Shown: positions 1 to 7,266, counted from the stretch's first letter. The stretch is 10,372 nt of DNA from an uncultured Sphingobacteriia bacterium (GCA_945957225.1 CAMFKK010000047.1:1-10372), one strand, 5' to 3'. The notes: generated by a model from the letters alone, not told the origin. Numbers and translations are program-made.

Positions 1-123
1 GAGATATACCACAAATATGGTGGATGCCACATAGAGAAATATGCCATACAAAGTATACTGTTGGCGGGTTTCCAACAAAAGGTCTTTACGAATCAGTGCA
101 ATAATGGGGTGTTGCTTATTCAT
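1..123 (-). CDS. ccmB: Heme exporter protein B (CcmB), N-terminal fragment cut by contig edge
   Basis: On the minus strand an ATG at 123-121 opens a frame that stays open to base 1, giving 41 residues that begin MNKQHPIIALIRKDLLLETR. A short cytoplasmic stretch with a charged RKDLLLETRQ segment is followed by a hydrophobic segment from about residue 27 (IFLYVASTIFVVYL), the start of a first membrane helix. This is the usual beginning of CcmB in Bacteroidota, the membrane subunit of the CcmAB ABC transporter that acts in cytochrome c maturation. The start lies inside the last codons of tdk (8 bp overlap, different frame), so the two are probably co-transcribed and translationally coupled. Only about a fifth of the gene is present. 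The identification rests on this short N-terminus and on family recall; another small ABC-2 type permease is the alternative. Confidence 0.68.
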   Translation of the reverse strand, partial: MNKQHPIIALIRKDLLLETRQQYTLYGIFLYVASTIFVVYL

Positions 124-679
124 GTGCGCATTTACGGCATCGGGGTTCATAAACGTCTTTTTCTCCAAGAAGCACTTGCGGACCTTCTGCCTTAAGGCGA
201 TAAGAAATATTGGCAATATTCCCACACCTAACACAGATGGCGTGCAATTTGGTGATATAATCTGCTACGGCCAGCAAATTGGGCATTTGACCAAATGGAT
301 TTCCCTTATAGTCCATATCAAGACCAGCAACAATGACCCTTGTACCTTTTTGTGCAAGGGTTTCACATACATGCATGATCTGGTCGTCAAAAAATTGAGC
401 CTCGTCAATGCCAATTACGTCAACACCCTCGGCCATTAGCAAAATGGTTTGGGAATTATCTATTGGAGTAGACTGAATGGCATTGCTATCGTGACTCACC
501 ACTTTGGTTTCGTCATAACGAATGTCTATGGCGGGTTTGAAGATCTCTACTTTTAAATTGGCAATCCTTGCTCTTTTCAATCTACGGATCAATTCCTCTG
601 TTTTGCCACTAAACATGCTGCCACAAATCACTTCAATCCAGCCTCTCCGTTCACCGGATATATTCGGTTCTATGAACAT
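116..679 (-). CDS. tdk: Thymidine kinase (type II, TK1-like)
   Basis: Phosphorylates thymidine to dTMP with ATP in the cytoplasmic pyrimidine salvage pathway. The 187-residue protein has the normal length for the bacterial type II family. The P-loop GSMFSGKT is at residues 20-27 and the Walker B-like DEAQFF at 92-97, with Glu93 the expected catalytic base. A structural zinc site is formed by two Cys pairs, CVRC at 149-152 and CRKC at 181-184. The substrate-covering lasso segment (GPQVLLGEKDVYEP) lies at about 166-179. The start MFIEPN is preceded by an A/T-rich stretch without a Shine-Dalgarno, as is usual in Bacteroidota. It is divergent from the unknown gene at 758, and its last bases overlap the ccmB start. 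All key residues are present and nothing suggests damage. Confidence 0.97.
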   Translation of the reverse strand: MFIEPNISGERRGWIEVICGSMFSGKTEELIRRLKRARIANLKVEIFKPAIDIRYDETKVVSHDSNAIQSTPIDNSQTILLMAEGVDVIGIDEAQFFDDQIMHVCETLAQKGTRVIVAGLDMDYKGNPFGQMPNLLAVADYITKLHAICVRCGNIANISYRLKAEGPQVLLGEKDVYEPRCRKCAHE

Positions 680-740
680 TTGAATAATAAATTAGTTAAA
701 TACGCGTTTGAATATTAGCTCATCCCGGCTTTCAACACCT

Positions 741-748
741 CAAATGTA
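741..748 (-). promoter_or_regulatory. Candidate -7 promoter box for tdk-ccmB
   Basis: Read on the minus strand this is TACATTTG, an exact match to the Bacteroidota -7 consensus TAnnTTTG. It would start transcription near 737, leaving a leader of roughly 55-60 nt before the tdk ATG. No convincing TTG/TTTG -33 element lies at the usual distance, which would fall inside the start of the divergent gene at 758. The call rests on the -7 box alone. Confidence 0.35.
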
Positions 749-757
749 TTACATACA

Positions 758-1528
758 ATGGAAAGAGTGGGTACACTAATAGATAAACTGAAAGAACAAT
801 TTGTTCAGGAAGCTGGAGCAGACAATATGCTGCTCACAGTACAGATGCTTTTTTCAGAATTACAAGAGAAAGCTACAGCAACACAGGGCAGGGGGGCTGT
901 ATCAGTAATGATGCCTGGCGGATCAACTAGAATTGCCGCAAAAGAGGGCCATCAAACAGCCAAACCCAAAAACAATCTAAAGAAAGCAGAATTGAGTGGT
1001 TGGCTATTTCAGATGGATTTAGAGATTCCAGATCCTTTAGAACAAACAGCCACCCAAATAGTATCAACAGTTTCAGAAGAGGAGCAGATGCAACCAGAAA
1101 GCATTGATCAAACCCAGGAACTACTGGAACTTAGCATTGCTCAAGAACCTGAAATTGAATTACCAACCATGGAACAGGCGCCCGTGAAAGAGATGTATGA
1201 GCTCAACGATATACATGGAGAACAAGGGCCAGCTTTAAATGAGCATCTTAAAGCCGAGAAACAAGAACTGGCCAATCATTTTCAAGACACACCCATTGTT
1301 GACTTGAAAAAAGCTATTGGAATCAATGACCGCTATTTGTTTATCAATGAACTATTCCGTGGCGATGAAACCATGTATGAACGCAGTTTGAAAACCATCA
1401 ATAGTTTTGCCATTTTCCCAGAAGCCCATTATTGGATTCAAAGAGAGTTAAAAGTAAAACTGGGATGGAACGAACGTTCTGAAATTGTGGGTCATTTTGA
1501 TCAGTTGGTCAAAAGACGATTTGCCTGA
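758..1528 (+). CDS. Conserved Bacteroidota protein of unknown function
   Basis: I do not recognise a named family. The 256-residue protein has three visible parts. Residues 1-40 are amphipathic and probably helical (ERVGTLIDKLKEQFVQEAG). Residues 41-170 are a low-complexity linker rich in Glu, Gln, Pro and Thr, very acidic at about 105-145 and likely disordered. Residues 176-256 form a compact, basic C-terminal domain (DLKKAIGINDRYLFINELF, then RGDETMYERSLKTIN and an aromatic YWIQREL segment). That tail resembles the C-terminus of hypothetical proteins I recall from many Bacteroidota genomes. There is no signal peptide, membrane helix or catalytic motif, so a cytoplasmic protein with a structural or adaptor role is an inference only. 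The gene converges on waaA and its last 28 bp overlap the waaA 3' end. The start is the first ATG of the frame and lies 78 bp from divergent tdk. Confidence 0.85.
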   Translation: MERVGTLIDKLKEQFVQEAGADNMLLTVQMLFSELQEKATATQGRGAVSVMMPGGSTRIAAKEGHQTAKPKNNLKKAELSGWLFQMDLEIPDPLEQTATQIVSTVSEEEQMQPESIDQTQELLELSIAQEPEIELPTMEQAPVKEMYELNDIHGEQGPALNEHLKAEKQELANHFQDTPIVDLKKAIGINDRYLFINELFRGDETMYERSLKTINSFAIFPEAHYWIQRELKVKLGWNERSEIVGHFDQLVKRRFA

Positions 1529-2796
1529 ATATAGTCTAGGATTGTCTTTGTAGCTCCTGCTTTTGAATACACATATTCCTTGGCTGCCTTGCTAGATTCC
1601 TGATATACAGTCTGGTCTTCAGAAAGCAAATGAGATAGTTCTTCTTCCAATTCTAAAGCATTTTCAACACTAATGCATCCCCCATTGTCCACTAATTCCA
1701 CAGCTTCTAAATATTTGTCATAGATAGGTCCTATTAAAACAGGCTTGCCATATACTGCGGCTTCCAATACATTGTGTACGCCATCGCCGCCAAAGCCACC
1801 ACCTACTAAGCAAATTTTTCCATAGTGATACAATCGCGTTAGCATCCCATAATTATTAATTATCAGAACCTGAATATGATTGGGTGCTTTGCCATCAAGA
1901 AATAAGGATAAATAGTTTGAATATAACATGGCATTGGGATACCATTTTAAGCATTCGTTTAAGCGGTCTTCTATAATTTCATGAGGGGCAATAATGGCAG
2001 AAATGGATGGATTGGCGCGTAAAAAATGGTTAAGCTCCTCATCGTCTTCAGCCCAAGTGCTTCCTGCTACCAATACAGTTCTGTTCTTGCTAAAATGTTC
2101 CACCGCTTCAATGGGAATAAAATCTTGAACTATGCTGATGACCCTGTCAAAACGCGTGTCTCCACTGATACTAGTTTTTTGTGCAAGTCCAATTCCTTTG
2201 ATTAGGTCATAAGAGCTTTGTTCTTGTACAAAAAGATGGCTAAAATGGGAAAGGAGTTTTCTATAAAATCCGCCATAGAATTGAAAAAATGGTTGAGACG
2301 CTCTAAAAATGCCAGAAACCAGTAAAAGGGGAATTTGTCTTTTTGAAGCTTCTAAACTATAATAATACCAAAACTCATATTTCACAAATAATACCAAGCT
2401 TGGATGCGCCAAATCATAAAATCGTTTGGCATTTTTTGGTCCATCCATGGGTAAATAACAAACATGGTTAGCGCCCTCATAATTTTTTCTTACTTCATAT
2501 CCAGAAGGAGAAAAAAAACTTAACAAAATATAATGGTTGGGGTACTTGAGTTTTAAAGATTCAAGCAAGGGGCGGCCCTGTTCAAATTCCCCCAAAGAAG
2601 CACAGTGCATCCAAATAATGGGTCTGCTATTGTTCTTGAGTACATGTTCCAGAGAACTGAAAATTCCCTTTCTTCCCTTAACCCATTTTTTTGCTTTTTC
2701 GTTAAAAAAAGCAAGAATTCTAGCAGCTAAAGGATAGCCCCAAAGGAATATTTGATAAAATAGCTTCATTAATTGTACAGGATTGTAAAATAACAC
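1501..2796 (-). CDS. waaA: 3-deoxy-D-manno-octulosonic acid (Kdo) transferase
   Basis: Membrane-associated GT-B glycosyltransferase that moves Kdo from CMP-Kdo onto lipid IVA, the first step of LPS inner-core assembly. Family signatures run the whole length. HCASLGEFEQGRP at 64-76 contains the catalytic-base Glu (Glu70) of the ASxGE motif. KYEFW is at 139-143, GDTRFDR at 212-218, AGSTWAEDDE at 244-253 and APHE at 270-273. The donor-site block GGGFGGDGVHNVLEAA is at 332-347, followed by GKPVLIGP. An N-terminal hydrophobic segment (about 12-31) is the usual membrane anchor. The start is uncertain: a second ATG at 2769 (Met10, MKLFYQIFLWG) gives the N-terminus more typical of homologues and may be the true one. 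The 3' end overlaps the convergent unknown gene by 28 bp, with no room for a separate terminator. Confidence 0.96.
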   Translation of the reverse strand: MLFYNPVQLMKLFYQIFLWGYPLAARILAFFNEKAKKWVKGRKGIFSSLEHVLKNNSRPIIWMHCASLGEFEQGRPLLESLKLKYPNHYILLSFFSPSGYEVRKNYEGANHVCYLPMDGPKNAKRFYDLAHPSLVLFVKYEFWYYYSLEASKRQIPLLLVSGIFRASQPFFQFYGGFYRKLLSHFSHLFVQEQSSYDLIKGIGLAQKTSISGDTRFDRVISIVQDFIPIEAVEHFSKNRTVLVAGSTWAEDDEELNHFLRANPSISAIIAPHEIIEDRLNECLKWYPNAMLYSNYLSLFLDGKAPNHIQVLIINNYGMLTRLYHYGKICLVGGGFGGDGVHNVLEAAVYGKPVLIGPIYDKYLEAVELVDNGGCISVENALELEEELSHLLSEDQTVYQESSKAAKEYVYSKAGATKTILDYIQANRLLTN

Positions 2797-2861
2797 AATA
2801 ATTACCAGCTTTTCATGTATATTCCCATGGTAGCAAATTCTAATTTGATTTTTTTTTGACG

Positions 2862-2869
2862 TAGATTTG
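2862..2869 (+). promoter_or_regulatory. Candidate -7 promoter box for the sugar-nucleotide operon
   Basis: TAGATTTG matches the Bacteroidota -7 consensus TAnnTTTG exactly and lies 23 bp before the ATG of the aminotransferase gene, giving a leader of roughly 15-20 nt. A TTTG at 2844-2847 is the nearest -33 candidate, but its 14 bp spacing is shorter than usual. The site sits where the promoter of the 2893-6322 operon would be expected. Confidence 0.45.
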
Positions 2870-2892
2870 TAGCATAATTAACTTGATAGACT

Positions 2893-4023
2893 ATGCGGCC
2901 AATTCAAATGGTGGACACCAAGAATCAGTATTTGAAAATCAAATCAGAAGTTGACGCCGCCATACACGAGGTATTGGATTCCGCCGCCTATATTAATGGG
3001 AAAGCAGTACAGGATTTTACAACTGCATTAAACCAATACCAAGGAGCAGGTTTTACCATTCCATGTGCCAATGGAACCGATGCATTACAGATTGCGATGA
3101 TGGCTTTGGATTTGCAGCCAGGTGACGAGGTTATTACGCCCTCCTTTACCTATATTGCTACAACAGAGGTAGTGGCTTTATTGAAATTAAAACCTGTTTT
3201 TGTAGAAGTGGATCCTCAAACTTTTTGTATGGATCCAGAAGCTTTGAGAAAAGCCATCACACCCAAAACCAAGGCCATTGTACCTGTGCATTTATACGGT
3301 CACGCAGCACCTATGGAAGCCATCATGGCCATTGCAAAAGAATTTGGTCTTGCCGTAATTGAAGACAATGCACAAGCCATAGGAGCGGACTACCAATTTT
3401 CAGATGGTACTGTCAAAAAAACTGGCACCATTGGCACCATTGGAACCACTTCATTTTATCCAAGTAAAAATCTGGGGGCCTACGGCGATGGGGGAGCCAT
3501 TTTTACCAATGACGCAGATTTGGCTCATAAGATGAAAATGATTGCCAATCATGGACAGCAAACCCGTTATTATCATGAAATGGTGGGCTGTAATTCCCGT
3601 TTAGATAGTATTCAAGCAGCTATTCTGAATGTGAAACTGCGCGAATTGGATAAATATATTGTGGCAAGACAAACTGCAGCCAGTTTCTATAATGCAGCAT
3701 TTGCAGGTCATCAGCAAATTACCAGCCCTTTTGTAGCATCCTATAGCAATCACGTTTACCATCAATATACCCTGTTGTTAGAAGGAGTAGATTGGGTTGG
3801 GTTAGTAGCTTATTTGTCAGAGATGAAAATCCCTTCCATGATCTATTATCCAGTACCTGGACACCGTCAAAAAATGTTTGCAGCTTTTGACCTTCCCAAG
3901 CTGAATTTGACAACCACGGACTGGCTCACAGAAAGGGTGATATCTTTGCCCATACATACTGAGTTAGATATGGAACAATTGTCTTATATTACAGAGAATT
4001 TATTAGCTTATATAAACCGTTAA
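2893..4023 (+). CDS. DegT/DnrJ/EryC1/StrS-family sugar aminotransferase (WbpE-like)
   Basis: PLP-dependent aminotransferase that converts a keto-sugar nucleotide to an amino-sugar nucleotide, usually with glutamate as donor. The 376 residues fit the family. IQMVDTKNQY at 4-13 is the typical opening, and ANGTDALQIA at 59-68 is the PLP-phosphate loop. EDNAQ at 157-161 contains the Asp (158) that contacts the pyridine nitrogen. SFYPSKNLGAYGDGGA at 187-202 carries the Schiff-base Lys192. NSRLDSIQAAIL at 234-245 and a C-terminal YYPVPGH at 318-324 complete the fold. The N-terminal and active-site wording most resembles enzymes making UDP-GlcNAc(3NH2)A (WbpE/WlbC type), but sugar specificity cannot be read with certainty. 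It is the first gene of a plus-strand operon; ugd begins 2 bp after its stop. Confidence 0.94.
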   Translation: MRPIQMVDTKNQYLKIKSEVDAAIHEVLDSAAYINGKAVQDFTTALNQYQGAGFTIPCANGTDALQIAMMALDLQPGDEVITPSFTYIATTEVVALLKLKPVFVEVDPQTFCMDPEALRKAITPKTKAIVPVHLYGHAAPMEAIMAIAKEFGLAVIEDNAQAIGADYQFSDGTVKKTGTIGTIGTTSFYPSKNLGAYGDGGAIFTNDADLAHKMKMIANHGQQTRYYHEMVGCNSRLDSIQAAILNVKLRELDKYIVARQTAASFYNAAFAGHQQITSPFVASYSNHVYHQYTLLLEGVDWVGLVAYLSEMKIPSMIYYPVPGHRQKMFAAFDLPKLNLTTTDWLTERVISLPIHTELDMEQLSYITENLLAYINR

Positions 4024-4025
4024 TT

Positions 4026-5327
4026 ATGCGTATAGCTGTTGTAGGTACCGGATATGTTGGATTAGTATCAGGAACCTGTTTTGCCGAAACCGGAATCAAG
4101 GTCACTTGCGTTGACATTGATCCTAAGAAAGTTGCCAAATTGTCCAATGGCGAGATTACCATCTATGAGCCAGGTTTAGAGAAGATCTTCCTGCGTAATA
4201 CACGAGAGGGAAGGTTAAAATTCACCACAAATTTGGAAGAGGGTATCAAGGATGCGGAAATCATTTTTCTGGCGCTACCAACCCCTCCCGGAGCCGATGG
4301 TTCTGCTGATTTAAAGTACATTTTAGGGGTAGCCAATGACCTTGGTAAAATCCTAACTGATTATAAAGTTATTGTTGACAAGAGTACCGTACCCGTTGGT
4401 ACAGCAGCCAAAGTAAAGGCTGCAATTGCTGCCAACTTTAAAGGTGATTTTGACGTAGTGTCTAACCCTGAGTTCTTGCGTGAAGGGGTAGCCGTTGATG
4501 ACTTTATGAAACCTGACCGTGTAGTCATTGGAGCAAGCTCTGATAGGGCACGTAAGGTAATGGGCGATTTATATGCACCATTTGTTCGTCAGGGTAATCC
4601 CATTATCTATATGGATGAGAAATCTGCAGAGTTAACCAAATATGCTGCCAATAGTTTCTTGGCAACCAAGATTTCCTTTATGAATGAAGTAGCGGTGCTT
4701 TGTGAAAAAGTTGGTGCCGATGTAGACATGGTGCGTAAGGGTATTGGTAGTGATGATCGTATTGGTAAGCGCTTCTTATTCCCTGGTATTGGATATGGTG
4801 GTAGCTGTTTCCCTAAAGACGTTCAAGCATTGATCATGTCTTCTGAAGAAGTAGGTTATAATTTCCAAATTCTAAAAGCAGTAGAAGACGTAAATGAAAA
4901 ACAAAAGCTGCATTTGATGCCAAAAATCAATGCCTATTTCAACAATGATTTAAAAGGCAAACATTTTGCTTTATGGGGATTGGCTTTCAAACCCAATACC
5001 GATGATATTCGCGAAGCTCCGGCTTTATACATCATCAAAGCATTAACTGCAGCGGGTGCAACCGTTACGGCTTATGATCCAGAAGCTATGCCAAATGTGC
5101 AAGCGCAAATTGGTCACGTAGCCAACTATGCCAATGACCAGTATAGCTCTTTGGCTGGCGCCGATGCATTGATTATTGCCACAGAATGGAGTGAGTTCAG
5201 AACACCTGATTTTGAAATCATTGATAGCAAATTGAAAAACAAAGTAATATTTGACGGTCGTAACCTGTTTGAAAACAAACAGATGAAAGAGTTAGGATAT
5301 TATTATGAAAGCATTGGTAGACCTTAA
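4026..5327 (+). CDS. ugd: UDP-glucose 6-dehydrogenase
   Basis: Oxidises UDP-glucose to UDP-glucuronate using two NAD+, in the cytoplasm. The 433 residues cover all three domains. The N-terminal Rossmann domain has GTGYVGLVSG at 7-16 and Asp30 at the end of the second strand. The central domain has STVPVGT at 120-126, NPEFLREG at 147-154 and the LTKYAANS helix at 203-210 with Lys205 and Asn209. The catalytic thiolate is Cys261 in GYGGSCFPKD (256-265), with Lys264 and Asp265 beside it. The C-terminal UDP-binding domain carries LWGLAFKPNTDDIREAP at 316-332. The start is the first ATG, 2 bp after the aminotransferase stop and without a Shine-Dalgarno, so translation is probably coupled. The next gene consumes its product, which argues for UDP-glucose rather than UDP-GlcNAc or GDP-mannose as substrate. 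Confidence 0.97.
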   Translation: MRIAVVGTGYVGLVSGTCFAETGIKVTCVDIDPKKVAKLSNGEITIYEPGLEKIFLRNTREGRLKFTTNLEEGIKDAEIIFLALPTPPGADGSADLKYILGVANDLGKILTDYKVIVDKSTVPVGTAAKVKAAIAANFKGDFDVVSNPEFLREGVAVDDFMKPDRVVIGASSDRARKVMGDLYAPFVRQGNPIIYMDEKSAELTKYAANSFLATKISFMNEVAVLCEKVGADVDMVRKGIGSDDRIGKRFLFPGIGYGGSCFPKDVQALIMSSEEVGYNFQILKAVEDVNEKQKLHLMPKINAYFNNDLKGKHFALWGLAFKPNTDDIREAPALYIIKALTAAGATVTAYDPEAMPNVQAQIGHVANYANDQYSSLAGADALIIATEWSEFRTPDFEIIDSKLKNKVIFDGRNLFENKQMKELGYYYESIGRP

Positions 5328-5338
5328 AAACTTCAACT

Positions 5339-6322
5339 ATGTCACAGAAAAGAATTTTAATCACTGGTGCAGCGGGTTTCTTGGGTTCACACCTTTGTGA
5401 CCGTTTTATCAAGGAAGGCTACCATGTGATTGGGATGGACAACCTGATTACAGGAGATATCCGAAATATTGAACACCTGTTCAAATTGGAACATTTTGAA
5501 TTCTATCACCACGATGTTTCAAAATATATTCATGTACCAGGGCATTTGGATTATATCCTGCATTTTGCATCACCAGCTAGCCCAATTGATTATTTAAAAA
5601 TTCCTATTCAAACCCTGAAAGTGGGTGCATTAGGAACCCATAATTGTCTGGGTTTGGCAAAAGCCAAAGGTGCTAGAATGTTGGTAGCTTCTACCAGTGA
5701 GGTTTACGGAGATCCAGCCGTGCATCCTCAAACGGAAGAGTATTGGGGTAATGTTAACCCGGTAGGTCCTCGTGGTGTTTATGACGAAGCCAAACGCTTT
5801 ATGGAATCCATTACCAGGGCTTATTATACTTTCCATGGTGTTGAAACCAGGATTATCCGCATCTTTAATACCTATGGTCCTCGTATGCGACTCAATGATG
5901 GTAGAGCTTTACCAGCTTTTATTGGCCAGGCATTGCGTGGAGAAGACCTAACTGTTTTTGGTGATGGTAGTCAAACCCGTTCTTTCTGCTATGTAGATGA
6001 TTTGGTAGAGGGTATCTATCGCCTGTTGATGAGTGATTATACCATGCCGGTAAATATTGGTAACCCCAATGAAATTACTTTGAAGGATTTTGCGGAAGAA
6101 GTGTTGAAACTGACTGGTTCTTCTGTAAAAATCATTTACAAAGATTTGCCCGTGGATGATCCCAAGCAACGCAAACCAGATATTACCAAGGCCAAACAAT
6201 TATTGGGTTGGGAACCAAAAGTAGACAGAGCAGAAGGTTTAAAAAAAACCTATGACTACTTTAAATCACTTCCTAAAGAAGAGTGGTCCAAGCAACCCAA
6301 AGAATTTGTAAGTGCTAAATAA
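5339..6322 (+). CDS. uxs: UDP-glucuronate decarboxylase (UDP-xylose synthase)
   Basis: Extended short-chain dehydrogenase that oxidises UDP-glucuronate at C4 with tightly bound NAD+, decarboxylates C6 and re-reduces the ketone to give UDP-xylose. The 327-residue soluble form lacks the N-terminal membrane anchor of animal UXS. The NAD motif is GAAGFLGS at 10-17. UXS-specific signatures are FASPASPIDY at 76-85, STSEVYGDP at 118-126 with Glu121, the EEYWGNVNPVGPRG block at 133-146, and YDEAKR at 148-153 carrying the Tyr148/Lys152 pair. GDGSQTRSFCYVDD at 208-221 holds the Arg that contacts the substrate. It follows ugd by 11 bp, so the two successive reactions sit in one operon. A 4-epimerase or dTDP-glucose dehydratase would lack the ASPASPxDY and YWGNVNP signatures. 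A terminator closes the operon just downstream. Confidence 0.95.
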   Translation: MSQKRILITGAAGFLGSHLCDRFIKEGYHVIGMDNLITGDIRNIEHLFKLEHFEFYHHDVSKYIHVPGHLDYILHFASPASPIDYLKIPIQTLKVGALGTHNCLGLAKAKGARMLVASTSEVYGDPAVHPQTEEYWGNVNPVGPRGVYDEAKRFMESITRAYYTFHGVETRIIRIFNTYGPRMRLNDGRALPAFIGQALRGEDLTVFGDGSQTRSFCYVDDLVEGIYRLLMSDYTMPVNIGNPNEITLKDFAEEVLKLTGSSVKIIYKDLPVDDPKQRKPDITKAKQLLGWEPKVDRAEGLKKTYDYFKSLPKEEWSKQPKEFVSAK

Positions 6323-6338
6323 GATTCTTTAAAACTTT

Positions 6339-6376
6339 AAAAGGGCCAATCCGGAATTCCGTTTGGCCCTTTTTTG
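6339..6376 (+). terminator. Rho-independent terminator after the UDP-xylose synthase gene
   Basis: An 11 bp perfect stem pairs AAAAGGGCCAA (6339-6349) with TTGGCCCTTTT (6363-6373), and the T run continues to 6375. The 13 nt loop itself contains the palindrome CGGAATTCCG (6352-6361), so the hairpin may extend inward. It lies 16 bp after the uxs stop and 17 bp before the rfbD ATG. Confidence 0.9.
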
Positions 6377-6393
6377 TACCATAAATTGATACC

Positions 6394-7266
6394 ATGTCTA
6401 AGCCATTGATTGTTGTTACCGGAAAAAATGGACAGCTAGGTTGGGAAATCCAACAATTAGCTGAAGCATATAGTGAGGCATTTGAATTTTTATTTACGGG
6501 TAGGGATGATTTGGATTTGTCAAAGCCCGAGACCATTGCGCCATTTTTCAAAAACCATCAACCTGATTATTTTATCAATTGCGCAGCTTATACAGCCGTT
6601 GATAAGGCAGAGACAGAGCAGGAATTGGCCTTTACTACCAATGCGGAATCGGTTGGATTGATTGCGCAGCAGTGTGCATTGGTGAATGCTAAGTTGATTA
6701 CCATTTCTACAGACTATGTGTTTGATGGTAATGGTACTAGCCCTTATACCATTCATACGGCTACCAATCCTGTGAATTATTATGGTCATTCCAAATGGAT
6801 GGGTGAGCAATTGGCTTTGAATAATTGTTCGCAGAGTATTGTGATTAGGACTTCCTGGGTGTATAGCGTACATGGGAATAATTTTGTGAAGACTATGTTG
6901 CGATTAATGAATGATCGGCCGGAGTTGAAAGTGGTGGCGGATCAGGTTGGTTCTCCTACTTATGCGGCGGATTTGGCGGAGGCGATACTTAAAATTATTG
7001 TGAGTATTGAAAGAGGGAATGCGCATTATGGGGTGTATCAGTATAGCAATACGGGGGTGATTTCTTGGTGTGATTTTGCGGGGGCGATTGGGAGGATTGC
7101 AGGGAGGGAGACAAAAGTGTTGCCTATTGCGTCAGTTGATTATCCTACACCGGCTAAGAGGCCAAGTTATTCTGTGATGGATACCAGTGATTTGGTGAGG
7201 GATTATGGGATTGAGTTGAAGGGCTGGGAGGAGAGTTTGGGGAAGTGTATCAAGCTGTTGGGTTAG
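6394..7266 (+). CDS. rfbD: dTDP-4-dehydrorhamnose reductase
   Basis: Reduces dTDP-4-keto-L-rhamnose to dTDP-L-rhamnose with NAD(P)H, the last step of rhamnose-donor synthesis. The 290 residues match the RmlD/RfbD family. The dinucleotide motif is GKNGQLG at 10-16 and NCAAYTAVDKAE is at 62-73. STDYVFDG at 105-112 supplies the Ser/Thr of the active site, and YYGHSKWMGE at 129-138 gives the Tyr130-xxx-Lys134 pair. RTSWVYS is at 152-158, VADQVGSPTYA at 181-191 and the C-terminal RPSYSVMDTS at 256-265. The partners rfbA, rfbB and rfbC are not in this window. The gene is set apart from uxs by a terminator, so it may be transcribed by read-through or from a promoter I could not identify. Base use shifts within the gene: the 3' half is strongly G-rich and C-poor on the coding strand. 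Confidence 0.95.
   Translation: MSKPLIVVTGKNGQLGWEIQQLAEAYSEAFEFLFTGRDDLDLSKPETIAPFFKNHQPDYFINCAAYTAVDKAETEQELAFTTNAESVGLIAQQCALVNAKLITISTDYVFDGNGTSPYTIHTATNPVNYYGHSKWMGEQLALNNCSQSIVIRTSWVYSVHGNNFVKTMLRLMNDRPELKVVADQVGSPTYAADLAEAILKIIVSIERGNAHYGVYQYSNTGVISWCDFAGAIGRIAGRETKVLPIASVDYPTPAKRPSYSVMDTSDLVRDYGIELKGWEESLGKCIKLLG

Noticed and set aside
1..11. Left edge resembles the ribosome-binding segment of a pET-type vector (GAGATATACC)
   Set aside because: The match is short, and these bases continue the ccmB reading frame and its membrane helix, so chance is the better explanation.
41..439. Plus-strand open frame opposite tdk and ccmB
   Set aside because: It is a shadow of two well-supported minus-strand genes and has no recognisable domain.
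3423..3446. Tandem GGCACCATT duplication in the aminotransferase (GTIGTIG)
   Set aside because: The position matches the normal GTIGxIGTTSF segment of the family, so it is ordinary sequence, not an insertion.
6394..7266. A complete dTDP-rhamnose locus
   Set aside because: Only rfbD is present. rfbA, rfbB and rfbC are absent from the window and must be elsewhere if the pathway exists.
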